The notes: a model not told the origin generated them from the letters alone. Counted from the first letter of the stretch, positions 1 to 7,500 are shown. The stretch: DNA of 8,300 bases from Synechococcus sp. CO36386bin_37 (GCA_011525445.1 WTGE01000154.1:1-8300), one strand, 5' to 3'. Numbers and translations: made by a program.

Positions 1-1017
1 GTTGCGGGCTGCCGTGATGGCTTGGTCTGAGAGATGAACTGAATCGGTCCGCATGTATGTGATGTACCCGCGCTCGTACAACCCTTGGGCACAACGCATC
101 GTCTCCCGGGCGGAAAGACGCAGTTTGCGGTTGGATTCCTGCTGCAGAGTGCTTGTGGTGAATGGCGGTACGGGCCTTCGCACCGTGGGTTTTTCCTCAA
201 CTGAGGAGACATTCCAAACCGATTCTTTCAATCCGAGTGAAAGGGAGCGAGCGTCTTCTTCGTTGAGCAGGCGTACCTTGCTGCCCTGTTTGAGATCGCC
301 GGTGCTTTCATCAAAATCGCTACTGGAGGCGATTTTGGCTCCTTCGAGGTGTGTGAGTTTGGCATCGAAGCGAATCTTCTCGAACTCGAGAGCCGCTTTC
401 AGGTCCCAGTAACTTCCGCTGCGGAAGGCGCGTCTGGCCCGTTCTCGTTGCACCAGCAGGCGGACAGCGACTGACTGAACTCGTCCAGCTGACAGACCCC
501 ATGCGACCTTCTTCCACAACAGAGGCGAAAGGGTATATCCCACTAATCGATCCAGAATTCTGCGTGTTTCCTGGGCATGGACAAGCTCCATATCCAGCTC
601 ACGCGTATCAGCGAGCGCCCTTGAAATCGCCTCTTTTGTAATCTCATGAAACACCATCCGTTTCACGGGAACCTTGGGAGACAAAAGCTGCAGAAGGTGC
701 CAGCTGATGCTCTCTCCCTCGCGATCTTCGTCAGTCGCCAGCAGGAGCTGATCGACACCTTTCAGGGCATCTTTGAGCTCGCGCACAATTTTTTTCTTGT
801 CTTTCGGAACGACATAGAGAGGCTCGAAGTCAGCTTCGGTGTTTACCCCAAGGTTCGCCCACTTCTGGCCTTTGTGAGCTGCAGGGATCTCACTTGCGTT
901 GTTCGGTAGATCTCGGACGTGCCCCATCGAAGCTTCCACCCGATAGCCCTTAGGAAGGAATCCACGGATGGTTCTTGCCTTTGTGGGGCTCTCAACGATG
1001 ACCAGGGTGTTCGCCAC
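1..1017 (-). CDS. topA: DNA topoisomerase I (type IA), N-terminal part, runs off the left edge
   Basis: Relaxes negatively supercoiled DNA by cutting one strand through a 5'-phosphotyrosine link; acts on the chromosome in the cytoplasm. The 339 codons present read without a break. They hold a TOPRIM domain with the [11 protein letters not shown] motif (catalytic Glu9) and the acidic Mg-binding motif TDEDREGE (residues 95-102), then the LSAGRVQS region, PFTTSTLQQ, and the active-site tyrosine in YITYMRTDS (Tyr321, codon 57..55). The rest of the core and the C-terminal DNA-binding region lie outside the window. I chose the GTG at 1017..1015 because it gives the usual family N-terminus ([11 protein letters not shown]) and follows a G-rich Shine-Dalgarno-like stretch (AGAGGGGG). 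An in-frame ATG at 1086 would add 23 residues that do not look like the family. The gene is transcribed divergently from ndhB. Identity is very secure; the start is fairly secure. Confidence 0.97.
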   Translation of the reverse strand, partial: MANTLVIVESPTKARTIRGFLPKGYRVEASMGHVRDLPNNASEIPAAHKGQKWANLGVNTEADFEPLYVVPKDKKKIVRELKDALKGVDQLLLATDEDREGESISWHLLQLLSPKVPVKRMVFHEITKEAISRALADTRELDMELVHAQETRRILDRLVGYTLSPLLWKKVAWGLSAGRVQSVAVRLLVQRERARRAFRSGSYWDLKAALEFEKIRFDAKLTHLEGAKIASSSDFDESTGDLKQGSKVRLLNEEDARSLSLGLKESVWNVSSVEEKPTVRRPVPPFTTSTLQQESNRKLRLSARETMRCAQGLYERGYITYMRTDSVHLSDQAITAARN

Positions 1018-1142
1018 GGTGGGTCGGTAACCGTCCCCCTCTTTATCGCACCGTCGGCCTTTCTGCAGCGAAATCAGGGAATTCATTCAGGGATGAGCGG
1101 AAGCGCCGCTAAAGTCCGGGTCATTGGTTGACCAAACTCGCC
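1018..1142. promoter_or_regulatory. Divergent topA/ndhB intergenic region, likely holding both promoters
   Basis: These 125 bp separate two divergently transcribed genes, so both promoters are expected here (inference). I see no convincing sigma-70 promoter. The best -10-like hexamers are TAAAGT at 1110-1115 facing ndhB and GATAAA (reverse complement of TTTATC at 1042-1047) facing topA, and neither has a good -35 partner at normal spacing. Two small inverted repeats are visible: AGCGG-N5-CCGCT at 1096-1110 and TTGGT-TG-ACCAA at 1124-1135. The second lies just before the ndhB start and could be an operator, but repeats this short also occur by chance. Confidence 0.5.
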
Positions 1143-2714
1143 ATGCCCGACATGGGTGCTCTGCTTCTCTCCACCCAGGCCGTTGGCGCTCCCGGTGAGC
1201 TGCTCAATCTTGCTTTGCATGCCGGCACGATCGGGCCTGAAGCTGCCGTTCTCGTGGCCATGATCGCCACATTGCTTGTTGACCTTGCAGGAGAAAGGGT
1301 TGCTGTTCGTTGGGTTCCGCCAATTTGCTACGGGGGTTTGGGGTCGGCTTTGCTCCTTCTTGCCCTGCAGTGGAATACTCCGCTAGAGCCATCCTTTTTG
1401 GGTGCTTTTTTATCGGATCATCTATCGATTGCCTTCCGGGCAGTTGTGGCTCTCTCCACTCTCCTTTCACTGCTGATTAGTTGGCGATACGCCGAGCAGA
1501 GTGGCACTCCGGTTGGGGAATACGCAGCCATCCTTCTGGCAGCAACTCTTGGAGGAATGCTCCTCTGCGGTGCCACTGATCTGGTGAGTGTGTTCGTCTC
1601 ACTCGAGACGCTGTCGGTGGCGAGTTATCTATTGTCGGGATATATGAAGCGAGATGCACGCAGTTCAGAAGCGGCATTGAAATATCTGCTCGTGGGTTCC
1701 GCAGCAGCAGCAGTTTTCCTCTACGGAGCCTCCCTCCTCTATGGATTGAGCGGATCCACAAGTCTGGAGGTGATCGGAAATGCCCTCATGGCCAGTCCTA
1801 CGCCGCTGGCGGCTTTGGCTCTGGTTTTTGTGCTTGCCACGGTGGCTTTCAAGATTGCGGCTGTTCCTTTCCATCAATGGACGCCCGACGTTTATGAAGG
1901 ATCCCCTACTCCTGTTGTGGCTTTTTTGTCTGTCGGATCGAAGGCCGCTGGATTTGCTTTAGCCCTCCGTTTATTGGTCGGTTGCTTTGGAAGTTTCGAT
2001 ACGCAATGGAAATTGCTGTTCACGGTTCTGGCGATCCTCAGCATGACGCTGGGCAACGTGGTGGCTCTCGCACAAACCTCAATGAAGAGAATGTTGGCTT
2101 ACAGCTCAATTGGACAGGCTGGATTTGTCATGATTGGCCTCGTTTGCGGAACCGAGGATGGTTTTGCTGCAATGGTTCTCTATATGGCCACATATCTGTT
2201 CATGAACCTTGGTGCATTTGCTTGCATCATCTTGTTTTCGATCAGAACCGGGAGCGACAGGATTTCAGATTATGCGGGTCTTTATCAAAAAGACCCTTTG
2301 ATCACACTTGGGCTCAGCCTGTGTCTGCTTTCCTTGGGGGGGATTCCTCCCATGCTCGGTTTCTTCGGAAAGATCTACCTCTTCTTTGCTGGTTGGGCGG
2401 ATCACCAATATGTCCTGGTTGTGGTTGGCCTTGTGACGTCAGTGATTTCAATTTATTACTACATCGGGGTCATCAAGATGATGGTGGTTAAGGAACCTCA
2501 AGACGCTTCAGATGTTGTTAAGGCATATCCTCCCGTGAGCTGGACAACAATGGGTCTTCCTCCCCTCAGAGTTGCACTTCTTCTTTGCGTCGTCGTGACA
2601 GCGGTGGGGGGAATTCTTTCAAATCCACTCTTCGAGTGGGCAAGCAGCACAGTGGCTGGTACTCCATTACTCCAGCAGGCTATCGCTAATTCTGCAGGAG
2701 CCTCCCTTGGCTGA
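1143..2714 (+). CDS. ndhB: NDH-1 complex subunit NdhB (NAD(P)H-quinone oxidoreductase subunit 2)
   Basis: Antiporter-like membrane subunit of the cyanobacterial NDH-1 complexes in the thylakoid membrane. These serve respiration, cyclic electron flow around photosystem I and, in special forms, CO2 uptake. The 523-residue protein is hydrophobic throughout with about 14 predicted membrane segments and is of normal family length. Residues typical of the proton channel are visible: Glu155 in [15 protein letters not shown], Lys180 in [10 protein letters not shown], Lys237 in [15 protein letters not shown], Lys267 in VGSKAAGF and Lys410 in GFFGKIYLF. The [18 protein letters not shown] signature is at 315-332. 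I chose the ATG at 1143 because [12 protein letters not shown] resembles picocyanobacterial NdhB N-termini; an in-frame TTG at 1128 would add five residues. Neither start has a strong Shine-Dalgarno. The 3' end overlaps the ABC ATPase gene by 8 bp. Confidence 0.96.
   Translation: MPDMGALLLSTQAVGAPGELLNLALHAGTIGPEAAVLVAMIATLLVDLAGERVAVRWVPPICYGGLGSALLLLALQWNTPLEPSFLGAFLSDHLSIAFRAVVALSTLLSLLISWRYAEQSGTPVGEYAAILLAATLGGMLLCGATDLVSVFVSLETLSVASYLLSGYMKRDARSSEAALKYLLVGSAAAAVFLYGASLLYGLSGSTSLEVIGNALMASPTPLAALALVFVLATVAFKIAAVPFHQWTPDVYEGSPTPVVAFLSVGSKAAGFALALRLLVGCFGSFDTQWKLLFTVLAILSMTLGNVVALAQTSMKRMLAYSSIGQAGFVMIGLVCGTEDGFAAMVLYMATYLFMNLGAFACIILFSIRTGSDRISDYAGLYQKDPLITLGLSLCLLSLGGIPPMLGFFGKIYLFFAGWADHQYVLVVVGLVTSVISIYYYIGVIKMMVVKEPQDASDVVKAYPPVSWTTMGLPPLRVALLLCVVVTAVGGILSNPLFEWASSTVAGTPLLQQAIANSAGASLG
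2694..2706 (+). promoter_or_regulatory. Shine-Dalgarno inside the end of ndhB, fixing the TTG start of the ABC gene
   Basis: GCAGGAG (2694-2700) is a strong anti-16S match, followed by a 6-nt spacer and the TTG at 2707. It lies within the last codons of ndhB, and the TTG precedes the ndhB stop (2712-2714). This supports an unusual TTG start and suggests translational coupling: ribosomes finishing ndhB would be placed on the next start. Confidence 0.7.
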
Positions 2715-3417
2715 TCGCCCGAATGGCTTTCGTCCATCTGTGGCGCAACTTCGCAATGTCAGCAAGACCTACGGTAGTGGTGAGGGTTTGGTCAAGGCTC
2801 TCGATGGTCTCGATCTTGATGTTCATCAAGGCGACTATCTGGCTGTAATGGGAGCGAGTGGATCGGGCAAGAGCACCGCGATGAATGTTCTTGGTTGCCT
2901 TGATCGACCAACAACTGGTTCCTACTGTCTAAACGGCATTGCTGTAGAGCATCTTGATGACGATGCCCTGGCTGATTTGCGAAATCAAGAGCTTGGTTTT
3001 GTGTTTCAGCAATTTCATCTCCTTCCCCACGCCACTGCGATGGAGAACGTCATGTTGCCGATGATCTATGCGGGTGTCCCGTCCATGGAGCGCGAGAGAA
3101 GGGCTGTTGGAGCACTGCAGCAGGTGGGCCTCGGAGCAAGATTGAAGAATCGCCCGAATCAGCTGTCTGGTGGTCAGCAGCAGAGAGTTGCAATTGCTCG
3201 GGCCATCATCAACAAGCCGGCGCTTTTGTTGGCTGACGAACCGACTGGTGCTTTGGACTCGAAGACGACAAACGACGTTCTTGGCTTGTTCGATGCGCTT
3301 CATGCGCAGGGCATCACCATCGTGATGGTCACCCATGAAGATGACGTCGCTGCGCGAGCTCAGAAGGTCATTAAATTTCGTGATGGCAAGGTCGATATGT
3401 TGCATGAAAATGTATAA
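2707..3417 (+). CDS. ABC-transporter ATP-binding protein, MacB/LolD/DevA type
   Basis: Cytoplasmic ATPase that would power a MacB/LolD/DevC-type permease, a class exporting lipids, lipoproteins or peptides or acting mechanically on the envelope. All nucleotide-binding motifs are intact in 236 residues: Walker [10 protein letters not shown] (49-57), Q-loop [10 protein letters not shown] (98-107), signature LSGGQQQR (153-160), Walker B LLLADEP (173-179) with D-loop ALD, and switch His210 in VTHE. The subfamily is inferred from the short length, the Y22 aromatic in VSKTYGSGE, the D-loop [13 protein letters not shown] and the FRDGK end. The start is TTG, backed by the AGGAG at 2696-2700. It overlaps ndhB by 8 bp and is followed 2 bp later by a response regulator. 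No permease is encoded in the window, so its partner must be elsewhere and the substrate is unknown. Confidence 0.92.
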   Translation: MADRPNGFRPSVAQLRNVSKTYGSGEGLVKALDGLDLDVHQGDYLAVMGASGSGKSTAMNVLGCLDRPTTGSYCLNGIAVEHLDDDALADLRNQELGFVFQQFHLLPHATAMENVMLPMIYAGVPSMERERRAVGALQQVGLGARLKNRPNQLSGGQQQRVAIARAIINKPALLLADEPTGALDSKTTNDVLGLFDALHAQGITIVMVTHEDDVAARAQKVIKFRDGKVDMLHENV

Positions 3418-3419
3418 AA

Positions 3420-4172
3420 TTGACCAGGCTGAGATTGCCTTGGTTGAGCGAAGCTTCTGATTCACCGATACGAGTTCTTGTCGTCGACGACGAGGTCCGT
3501 CTAACAGAACTTCTGCGTCTTGAGCTTGACGTTGAGGGATACGACGTAACAGTGGCCTCTGACGGCGCTTCGGGCTTGATTCAAGCTCGGAGCAAGCCAG
3601 AGCCTGATCTCATCGTTTTGGATTGGAATCTCCCCGATTTTTCCGGGGTGGATATCTGCGAGAGAATTCGGAGTAGTGGAGTTACTACTCCTATTTTGAT
3701 GTTGACAGGTCACGATGACATTGCGGATCGGGTCAAGGCTCTTGACGCAGGAGTCGATGATTACTTGGTTAAGCCTTTCTCCATAGAGGAATTGATGGCT
3801 CGCTTGCGGGCCATGCAGCGTCGCGCTCATAGTTTTTCCGGACCTGGAGTCGATGGTGCTGATCAGGCAACGTTTTTACAAGTAGGAGACCTAACGATGA
3901 ATCTCCAGACCCGTGATGTCTGTCGAAGGGATCAAAAAATTCAACTATCAGTAAAAGAATATGAACTGCTCCATTTCTTGATGCGTGGGAGTGGAAAAGT
4001 CCTTGAGAGATCCGAGATTATGAAAGGCGTCTGGGGAGATGATTTTTATGGAGATGACAACCTTTTAGATGTTTATATTCGCTATCTTCGTCAGAAGGTG
4101 GAAATCAAAGGATCTCCCGCGCTAATTCATACTGTTCGTGGAGTTGGATTTATACTAAGAGTTGAAGGATAA
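3420..4172 (+). CDS. OmpR/PhoB-family response regulator
   Basis: Two-component DNA-binding regulator: a sensor kinase phosphorylates the receiver, which then controls promoter binding. The receiver domain (about 17-135) carries the acidic pair Asp23/Asp24, phospho-acceptor Asp68 in VLDWNLPD, Thr96 in MLTGHDD and Lys118 in YLVKPF. The C-terminal winged helix (about 155-248) has LSVKEYELLHFL, the recognition-helix region LLDVYIRYLRQKV and the end motif HTVRGVGFIL. All catalytic residues are present, so it should be phosphorylatable. No histidine kinase is in the window. The TTG at 3420 gives 250 residues, but TTG codons at 3435 and 3444 are also possible. All three keep the receiver intact and none has a strong Shine-Dalgarno. 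It lies 2 bp after the ABC ATPase gene. Which of the few picocyanobacterial regulators this is cannot be decided here. Confidence 0.93.
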   Translation: MTRLRLPWLSEASDSPIRVLVVDDEVRLTELLRLELDVEGYDVTVASDGASGLIQARSKPEPDLIVLDWNLPDFSGVDICERIRSSGVTTPILMLTGHDDIADRVKALDAGVDDYLVKPFSIEELMARLRAMQRRAHSFSGPGVDGADQATFLQVGDLTMNLQTRDVCRRDQKIQLSVKEYELLHFLMRGSGKVLERSEIMKGVWGDDFYGDDNLLDVYIRYLRQKVEIKGSPALIHTVRGVGFILRVEG

Positions 4173-4176
4173 AAAT

Positions 4177-5142
4177 CTAAACATTTTCACTTTTCATATG
4201 TTCTTCTCTCTTCAGGCTGTTCATTAACTGCCCAACAAGAAGAGATACGGCGTCTGTTCCATGTGTTGTTAATGGTTTGAGGTCTAACTCGCCGGGATCT
4301 GTGGCGACCCACCCATTTCCATGTTTAGTTCGTAGCTCGAAATGAAGATGAGGTCCTGTGCTCAGACCGGTGCTGCCAACTCGGCCGATCACCTCTCCTT
4401 GCTGAACGTTTTGTCCTGGTTTGACATAGATCTCAGACAGATGCCCATAAAGCGTGCGTCGCAACGGTGCTTCGTGTTCTAGCTCGATTGCAATGCCATA
4501 ACCTCCAGCTAAACCACTGCTCGTGACGTTTCCTGAAAGAGCAGCAACAACAGGAGTCCCTTCAGGAGCAGCCAGATCCTTACCGGCGTGCATCAACCAG
4601 CGACCAATAATCGGATGTTGCCGCATTCCGAAATCACTTGTCGTGACGGCTGATCCGATGATGGGAAAGAGTAGTCGCTTATCACCGTTGCCTGAAACTC
4701 CAAGAGGTCGTGGTGATACTGAGAAGATGGACTCCAGGCGAAAGCCATTGCCCGAACCCGCAAGAAGAGCTGAAACAGGAACAGAAATCGGCGAGAGGGG
4801 GCGATACGGCTTGGCAGTCTCAGTGCGAGCGGACCGTTTGCGGAAGGCAACACCAGAGGAGCACTCTCGTTTTGAGAGAGCTCCAGTACGGCAAGCCTGC
4901 TGAAGCCGGGGAACATCGATCGGGAGGGATCCCGTTCGACCTTCAAGTTTTCGGCGCTCATGCGGAGTGATGATCCGATTGCGCTCGAGGGACTCTAGGG
5001 ATTGATCGAACTGCTGGGGTGGCTTGACACGCAATTCTGCTGGAGGCTGCAAGGGCTTTTGAGGTGCCGGGGGCCGAGCAGGGATTTGTGAGGCTGGTGG
5101 AAAGGTCAGCAGCAGAGGTGCAGCAAGCCAACGCAGGACCAC
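4177..5142 (-). CDS. M23-family (LytM-type) zinc metallopeptidase, exported
   Basis: Predicted peptidoglycan endopeptidase of the cell envelope. The LytM domain (about 157-288) has a complete active site: HxxxD with His185 and Asp189 (MHAGKDLAAPEGTPV), His234 in LYGHLSE, and HxH with His265 and His267 in TGPHLHFEL. An active enzyme is therefore likely, unlike degenerate EnvC/NlpD-type activators. The N-terminus (VLRWLAAPLLLTF) looks like a short signal peptide or membrane anchor, followed by a proline-rich stretch (about 21-43). A short Cys84-x9-Cys94 pair could form a disulfide outside the cytoplasm. The GTG at 5142 is the only standard start available, because the reading frame meets the birA stop (5175..5173) just upstream with no other start codon between. 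It is the last gene of the minus-strand cluster and converges on the response regulator with 4 bp between the stops. Confidence 0.9.
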   Translation of the reverse strand: MVLRWLAAPLLLTFPPASQIPARPPAPQKPLQPPAELRVKPPQQFDQSLESLERNRIITPHERRKLEGRTGSLPIDVPRLQQACRTGALSKRECSSGVAFRKRSARTETAKPYRPLSPISVPVSALLAGSGNGFRLESIFSVSPRPLGVSGNGDKRLLFPIIGSAVTTSDFGMRQHPIIGRWLMHAGKDLAAPEGTPVVAALSGNVTSSGLAGGYGIAIELEHEAPLRRTLYGHLSEIYVKPGQNVQQGEVIGRVGSTGLSTGPHLHFELRTKHGNGWVATDPGELDLKPLTTHGTDAVSLLVGQLMNSLKREEHMKSENV

Positions 5143-5172
5143 TTCGATACAAAAATCTTGTCTGAGAAGACT

Positions 5173-5943
5173 TTAGAGATTGTCAAACCCGGCATCAGGC
5201 CAGCGGGTCCAGCTGGTAGTCCGGGTTCCTTGGCACAGTTCTAGCGATCCATTCAAAGTGAGCCCTCGGATGTCCCAAAACTCTCCTGTCTGGGGATCTT
5301 GCACGCGGCGATCCCAAAGTCGCGTTTCGATCTCGTGAAGGACATGGTCTGGATCGTGAGATAGTTCAACAGCTCTTTCCAAAGCTCGTAACACTTCAAC
5401 TGTCCATACGTCTCGTCGAGCGCGTCCTCTCGGCAGAAGCTGGCGCAGTGAAATTGCTCCAGTGGGAACGGGATTCGTCACGTTCATCCCAACCCCGATA
5501 CGAACCATGCGCAATCGATTTCCTCGAAACACCAATCGAGGCAGGAGTCCAGCCAGTTTCCAGGTCTCAACCAGGAGATCGTTGGGCCACTTGATGCGCA
5601 CTGTCAGACCTTCCTGCTCTAAGCGTTGACTCAACGTCAACGCCACCATCAGTCCGATCATGTCTGCGTGGGGGCTGTGTTGGTTCCATGGGAGAGCGGC
5701 GCTAATCCAGGCTCCGCCATGGGGTGATACCCAGTGTCGACCCCGTTGTCCCTTGCCACGGATTTGGCGATCGGCGATCACCGCTCGCGGGTATTCACCC
5801 TGCCAAGGAGCGGTTTGAAGCCATTGGCTCAGCTCATCTTCAGTGCTTGTACAAACCGGAGTGCAGCGCAATCTCCAGCCATCAGCCCGCTGTTTGCGCA
5901 AGCGACGCACTAGCCCTGCCGCACTTTGATGTTGGGTCAGCAC
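5173..5943 (-). CDS. birA: Biotin--[acetyl-CoA carboxylase] ligase, monofunctional (no DNA-binding domain)
   Basis: Makes biotinyl-AMP from biotin and ATP and attaches biotin to a lysine of the biotin carboxyl carrier protein of acetyl-CoA carboxylase, in the cytoplasm. Family motifs are intact, at window positions: TSTEDEL near 5850-5830, the nucleotide/biotin loop RGKGQRGRHW near 5760-5730, IKWPNDLLV near 5595-5570, KLAGLL near 5560-5540 and IGVGMNV near 5497-5478. The protein is about 256-261 residues and lacks the N-terminal helix-turn-helix of the E. coli enzyme, so it should not act as a repressor. I chose the GTG at 5943 because GGTGG lies 8 nt upstream. TTG at 5958 and GTG at 5955 are in-frame alternatives. 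Every choice overlaps the end of the aminotransferase gene, which suggests translational coupling. Confidence 0.92.
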   Translation of the reverse strand: MLTQHQSAAGLVRRLRKQRADGWRLRCTPVCTSTEDELSQWLQTAPWQGEYPRAVIADRQIRGKGQRGRHWVSPHGGAWISAALPWNQHSPHADMIGLMVALTLSQRLEQEGLTVRIKWPNDLLVETWKLAGLLPRLVFRGNRLRMVRIGVGMNVTNPVPTGAISLRQLLPRGRARRDVWTVEVLRALERAVELSHDPDHVLHEIETRLWDRRVQDPQTGEFWDIRGLTLNGSLELCQGTRTTSWTRWPDAGFDNL

Positions 5944-7130
5944 TGCTGTTGCCACCAAGGCGAAAGTCTTGCGACTGCTGCCTCCAGTTCATCGACTGGT
6001 CGGACCAGGGCGAGGCGTAACCAATCACGGCCTGCCTCTCCAAACCCAGAACCTGGGGTGACAACGACACCGCAGTGCTCAAGCAGTTCAGCCGCCAACT
6101 GCTCATCCCCCAATCCTTTGGCTCGTGCCCAGTCAGGGACAGGCATCCAGAGATAAAGGGCCATGGATGGGCATGGAAGATTCCACCCCAGGCTTGAAAG
6201 TGCTGAGCGCGTGCGATCTCGTCGCTCGCGGTAAATCGGCACGAGATTGGCTGGCCAGTCAGCATGCTGGGTAAGGGCAATAACAGCTCCTTGCTGAAGT
6301 GCCTGACACTGGTTGAAATCGATAACGCTCTTGATTTGCCTGAGTGCTGTAATTAAGGGTTCGGCGCCGATTGCGAAAGCCAGACGAAAGCCTCCTAGAC
6401 ACCATCCTTTTGAAAGAGAGAAAAATTCGATTCCGCACTCTCTCCAGTGGGGTGAATGCAGAAGCGATGGTGCTTCTCCCTCAAGAGCAAGGTCAAGATA
6501 AGGGTTGTCATGGGCGACCACGAATTCGTGGTGATGCCCAAGACTCAAAGTCTCGTCGAGCCAGGATTGTTGACCAACGCAGGAAGTGGGGTTGTGGGGG
6601 TAGCCCAGAATGAATAGCCGCAATTGATCCCACTGCGATGGGGACAGTGCACTCAAATTCGGCTTCCACCCCCGATCAAAGTCGAGCCTCAAGGTCTGAA
6701 TTGCTGCATCTGCCAACTCCAGTCCTCCACGATGGGACGGGTAAGCAGGGTCGAGCATCAAGGCTGAGTCCCCAGCGTCCAGGACCGCCATCGGGAAATG
6801 AGCAGTCCCCTCTTGTGATCCAACGAGGAAAAGCACCTCTCTCTCAGGATCAACAGTTACCCCGAGACGCGTTTTGCACCAAGCTGAAGCCGCTTCACGA
6901 AACGACGCTGTTGCTGCGTGCAAACAGTAGGAAGCACTTCTCGGTTCCAGAAGCTGGTTCCCCATGGCACTCACTGCAGCCGGGGGAGGGAGCAGATCCG
7001 TGCATCCCAACGAAAGGTCAATCAGCGGGCGTTGCTGGTTTGCAGGCCCCAGTTTGTAATGATGCTTGCGTTGATCGTTGCGATCAAATACCCCACTCCC
7101 AAGGCGAGCGATCCGCTTAGAGGTGAGCAT
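5937..7130 (-). CDS. Class I PLP-dependent aminotransferase, DapC/DapL-like, substrate unresolved
   Basis: Fold-type I aminotransferase of 397 residues, the usual length. Motifs of the aspartate-aminotransferase superfamily are present in order: phosphate-binding loop GSQEG (104-108), Asn180 in YPHNPTS, Asp208 and Tyr211 in HDNPYLDL, the PLP Schiff-base Lys241 in SLSKGW, Arg249 eight residues later, and the carboxylate-binding Arg372 in DWLRLAL. It should be active. The overall look resembles the LL-diaminopimelate or N-succinyl-diaminopimelate aminotransferase branch, but the substrate cannot be read from the sequence. NPTS replaces the common NPTG. The ATG at 7130 overlaps the thioredoxin stop by 14 bp and gives a family-like N-terminus; a longer frame to 7196 would overlap thioredoxin much further. 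Co-transcription with birA and an M23 peptidase makes a lysine or peptidoglycan role possible (inference). Confidence 0.88.
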   Translation of the reverse strand: MLTSKRIARLGSGVFDRNDQRKHHYKLGPANQQRPLIDLSLGCTDLLPPPAAVSAMGNQLLEPRSASYCLHAATASFREAASAWCKTRLGVTVDPEREVLFLVGSQEGTAHFPMAVLDAGDSALMLDPAYPSHRGGLELADAAIQTLRLDFDRGWKPNLSALSPSQWDQLRLFILGYPHNPTSCVGQQSWLDETLSLGHHHEFVVAHDNPYLDLALEGEAPSLLHSPHWRECGIEFFSLSKGWCLGGFRLAFAIGAEPLITALRQIKSVIDFNQCQALQQGAVIALTQHADWPANLVPIYRERRDRTRSALSSLGWNLPCPSMALYLWMPVPDWARAKGLGDEQLAAELLEHCGVVVTPGSGFGEAGRDWLRLALVRPVDELEAAVARLSPWWQQQC

Positions 7131-7443
7131 CCAAAAACGCCTGGAGTTGAGGTCGCGCGATGGCTCCCTCGTGTCGGGCAATTTCCCTGCCCCCACGGAA
7201 CAAGATCAGGGTTGGAATGCCTTGAACTTTGTATTGATCTCGAGTGATTGGATTGCCATCTACCTCAAGTTTTCCCACAACCAGACGACCTGAATAGGTT
7301 TCAGAGGCCCAATCCATCAACGGTGACATCAACCTGCAGGGACCGCACCAAGGGGCCCAAAAGTCCACTAAAACCGTTGAAGTTGCAGTTAAAACATCCT
7401 GATTGAATGCTGTATCTGTGAAGTCGAAGACAGCTGAGGTCAC
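7117..7443 (-). CDS. Thioredoxin
   Basis: Small thiol-disulfide oxidoreductase, 108 residues, a single complete thioredoxin fold with no signal peptide, so cytoplasmic. It would reduce disulfides in target proteins using electrons from thioredoxin reductase. The active site is WCGPC (32-36) in FWAPWCGPCRLM, with the buried Asp27 (VDF) and cis-Pro77 in QGIPTLILF. It is more diverged than the main trxA proteins, with LMDWASETY in place of the usual IAxEY helix, so it may be a secondary cyanobacterial thioredoxin. The start is GTG at 7443 without a clear Shine-Dalgarno. It lies 57 bp after vipp1, and its last codons contain the start of the aminotransferase gene. Confidence 0.94.
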   Translation of the reverse strand: MTSAVFDFTDTAFNQDVLTATSTVLVDFWAPWCGPCRLMSPLMDWASETYSGRLVVGKLEVDGNPITRDQYKVQGIPTLILFRGGREIARHEGAIARPQLQAFLDAHL

Positions 7444-7500
7444 TGAAAGCTGGAGTAGTACCTGAATCCTATGGACTCAACGGATTTTGGAGGCGATTCC

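Noticed and set aside
53..909. Plus-strand open frames at 53-412 and 646-909 opposite topA
   Set aside because: They lie antisense to a complete run of TopA motifs and their translations show no family features or ribosome sites.
1128..1142. TTG at 1128 as the ndhB start
   Set aside because: It adds only five residues (MTKLA) not expected in the family, lies inside the inverted repeat and has no Shine-Dalgarno.
1982..2491. Plus-strand 169-codon open frame inside ndhB
   Set aside because: It is an out-of-frame reading of conserved NdhB coding sequence, rich in Trp, Cys and His, and unlike a real protein.
2929..3465. Minus-strand 178-codon open frame opposite the ABC ATPase
   Set aside because: It is fully antisense to the Walker and signature motifs; no recognisable domain.
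4207..4245. Inverted repeat TCTCTTC / GAAGAGA near the convergent gene ends as a terminator
   Set aside because: It is AT-rich, has a 25-nt loop, lies inside the M23 coding region and has no T-run.
4593..4961. Minus-strand 122-codon open frame within the M23 gene
   Set aside because: It is in another frame of the intact M23 coding region, which carries the catalytic motifs.
5181..5186. Perfect TTGACA (-35 consensus, minus strand) at the end of birA facing the M23 gene
   Set aside because: No acceptable -10 hexamer lies 16-19 bp downstream, and the gene sits within a compact operon.
7464..7478. Small hairpin between vipp1 and thioredoxin as a possible terminator
   Set aside because: The stem is only 6 bp with one G-U pair and a 3-nt loop, and no T-run follows.
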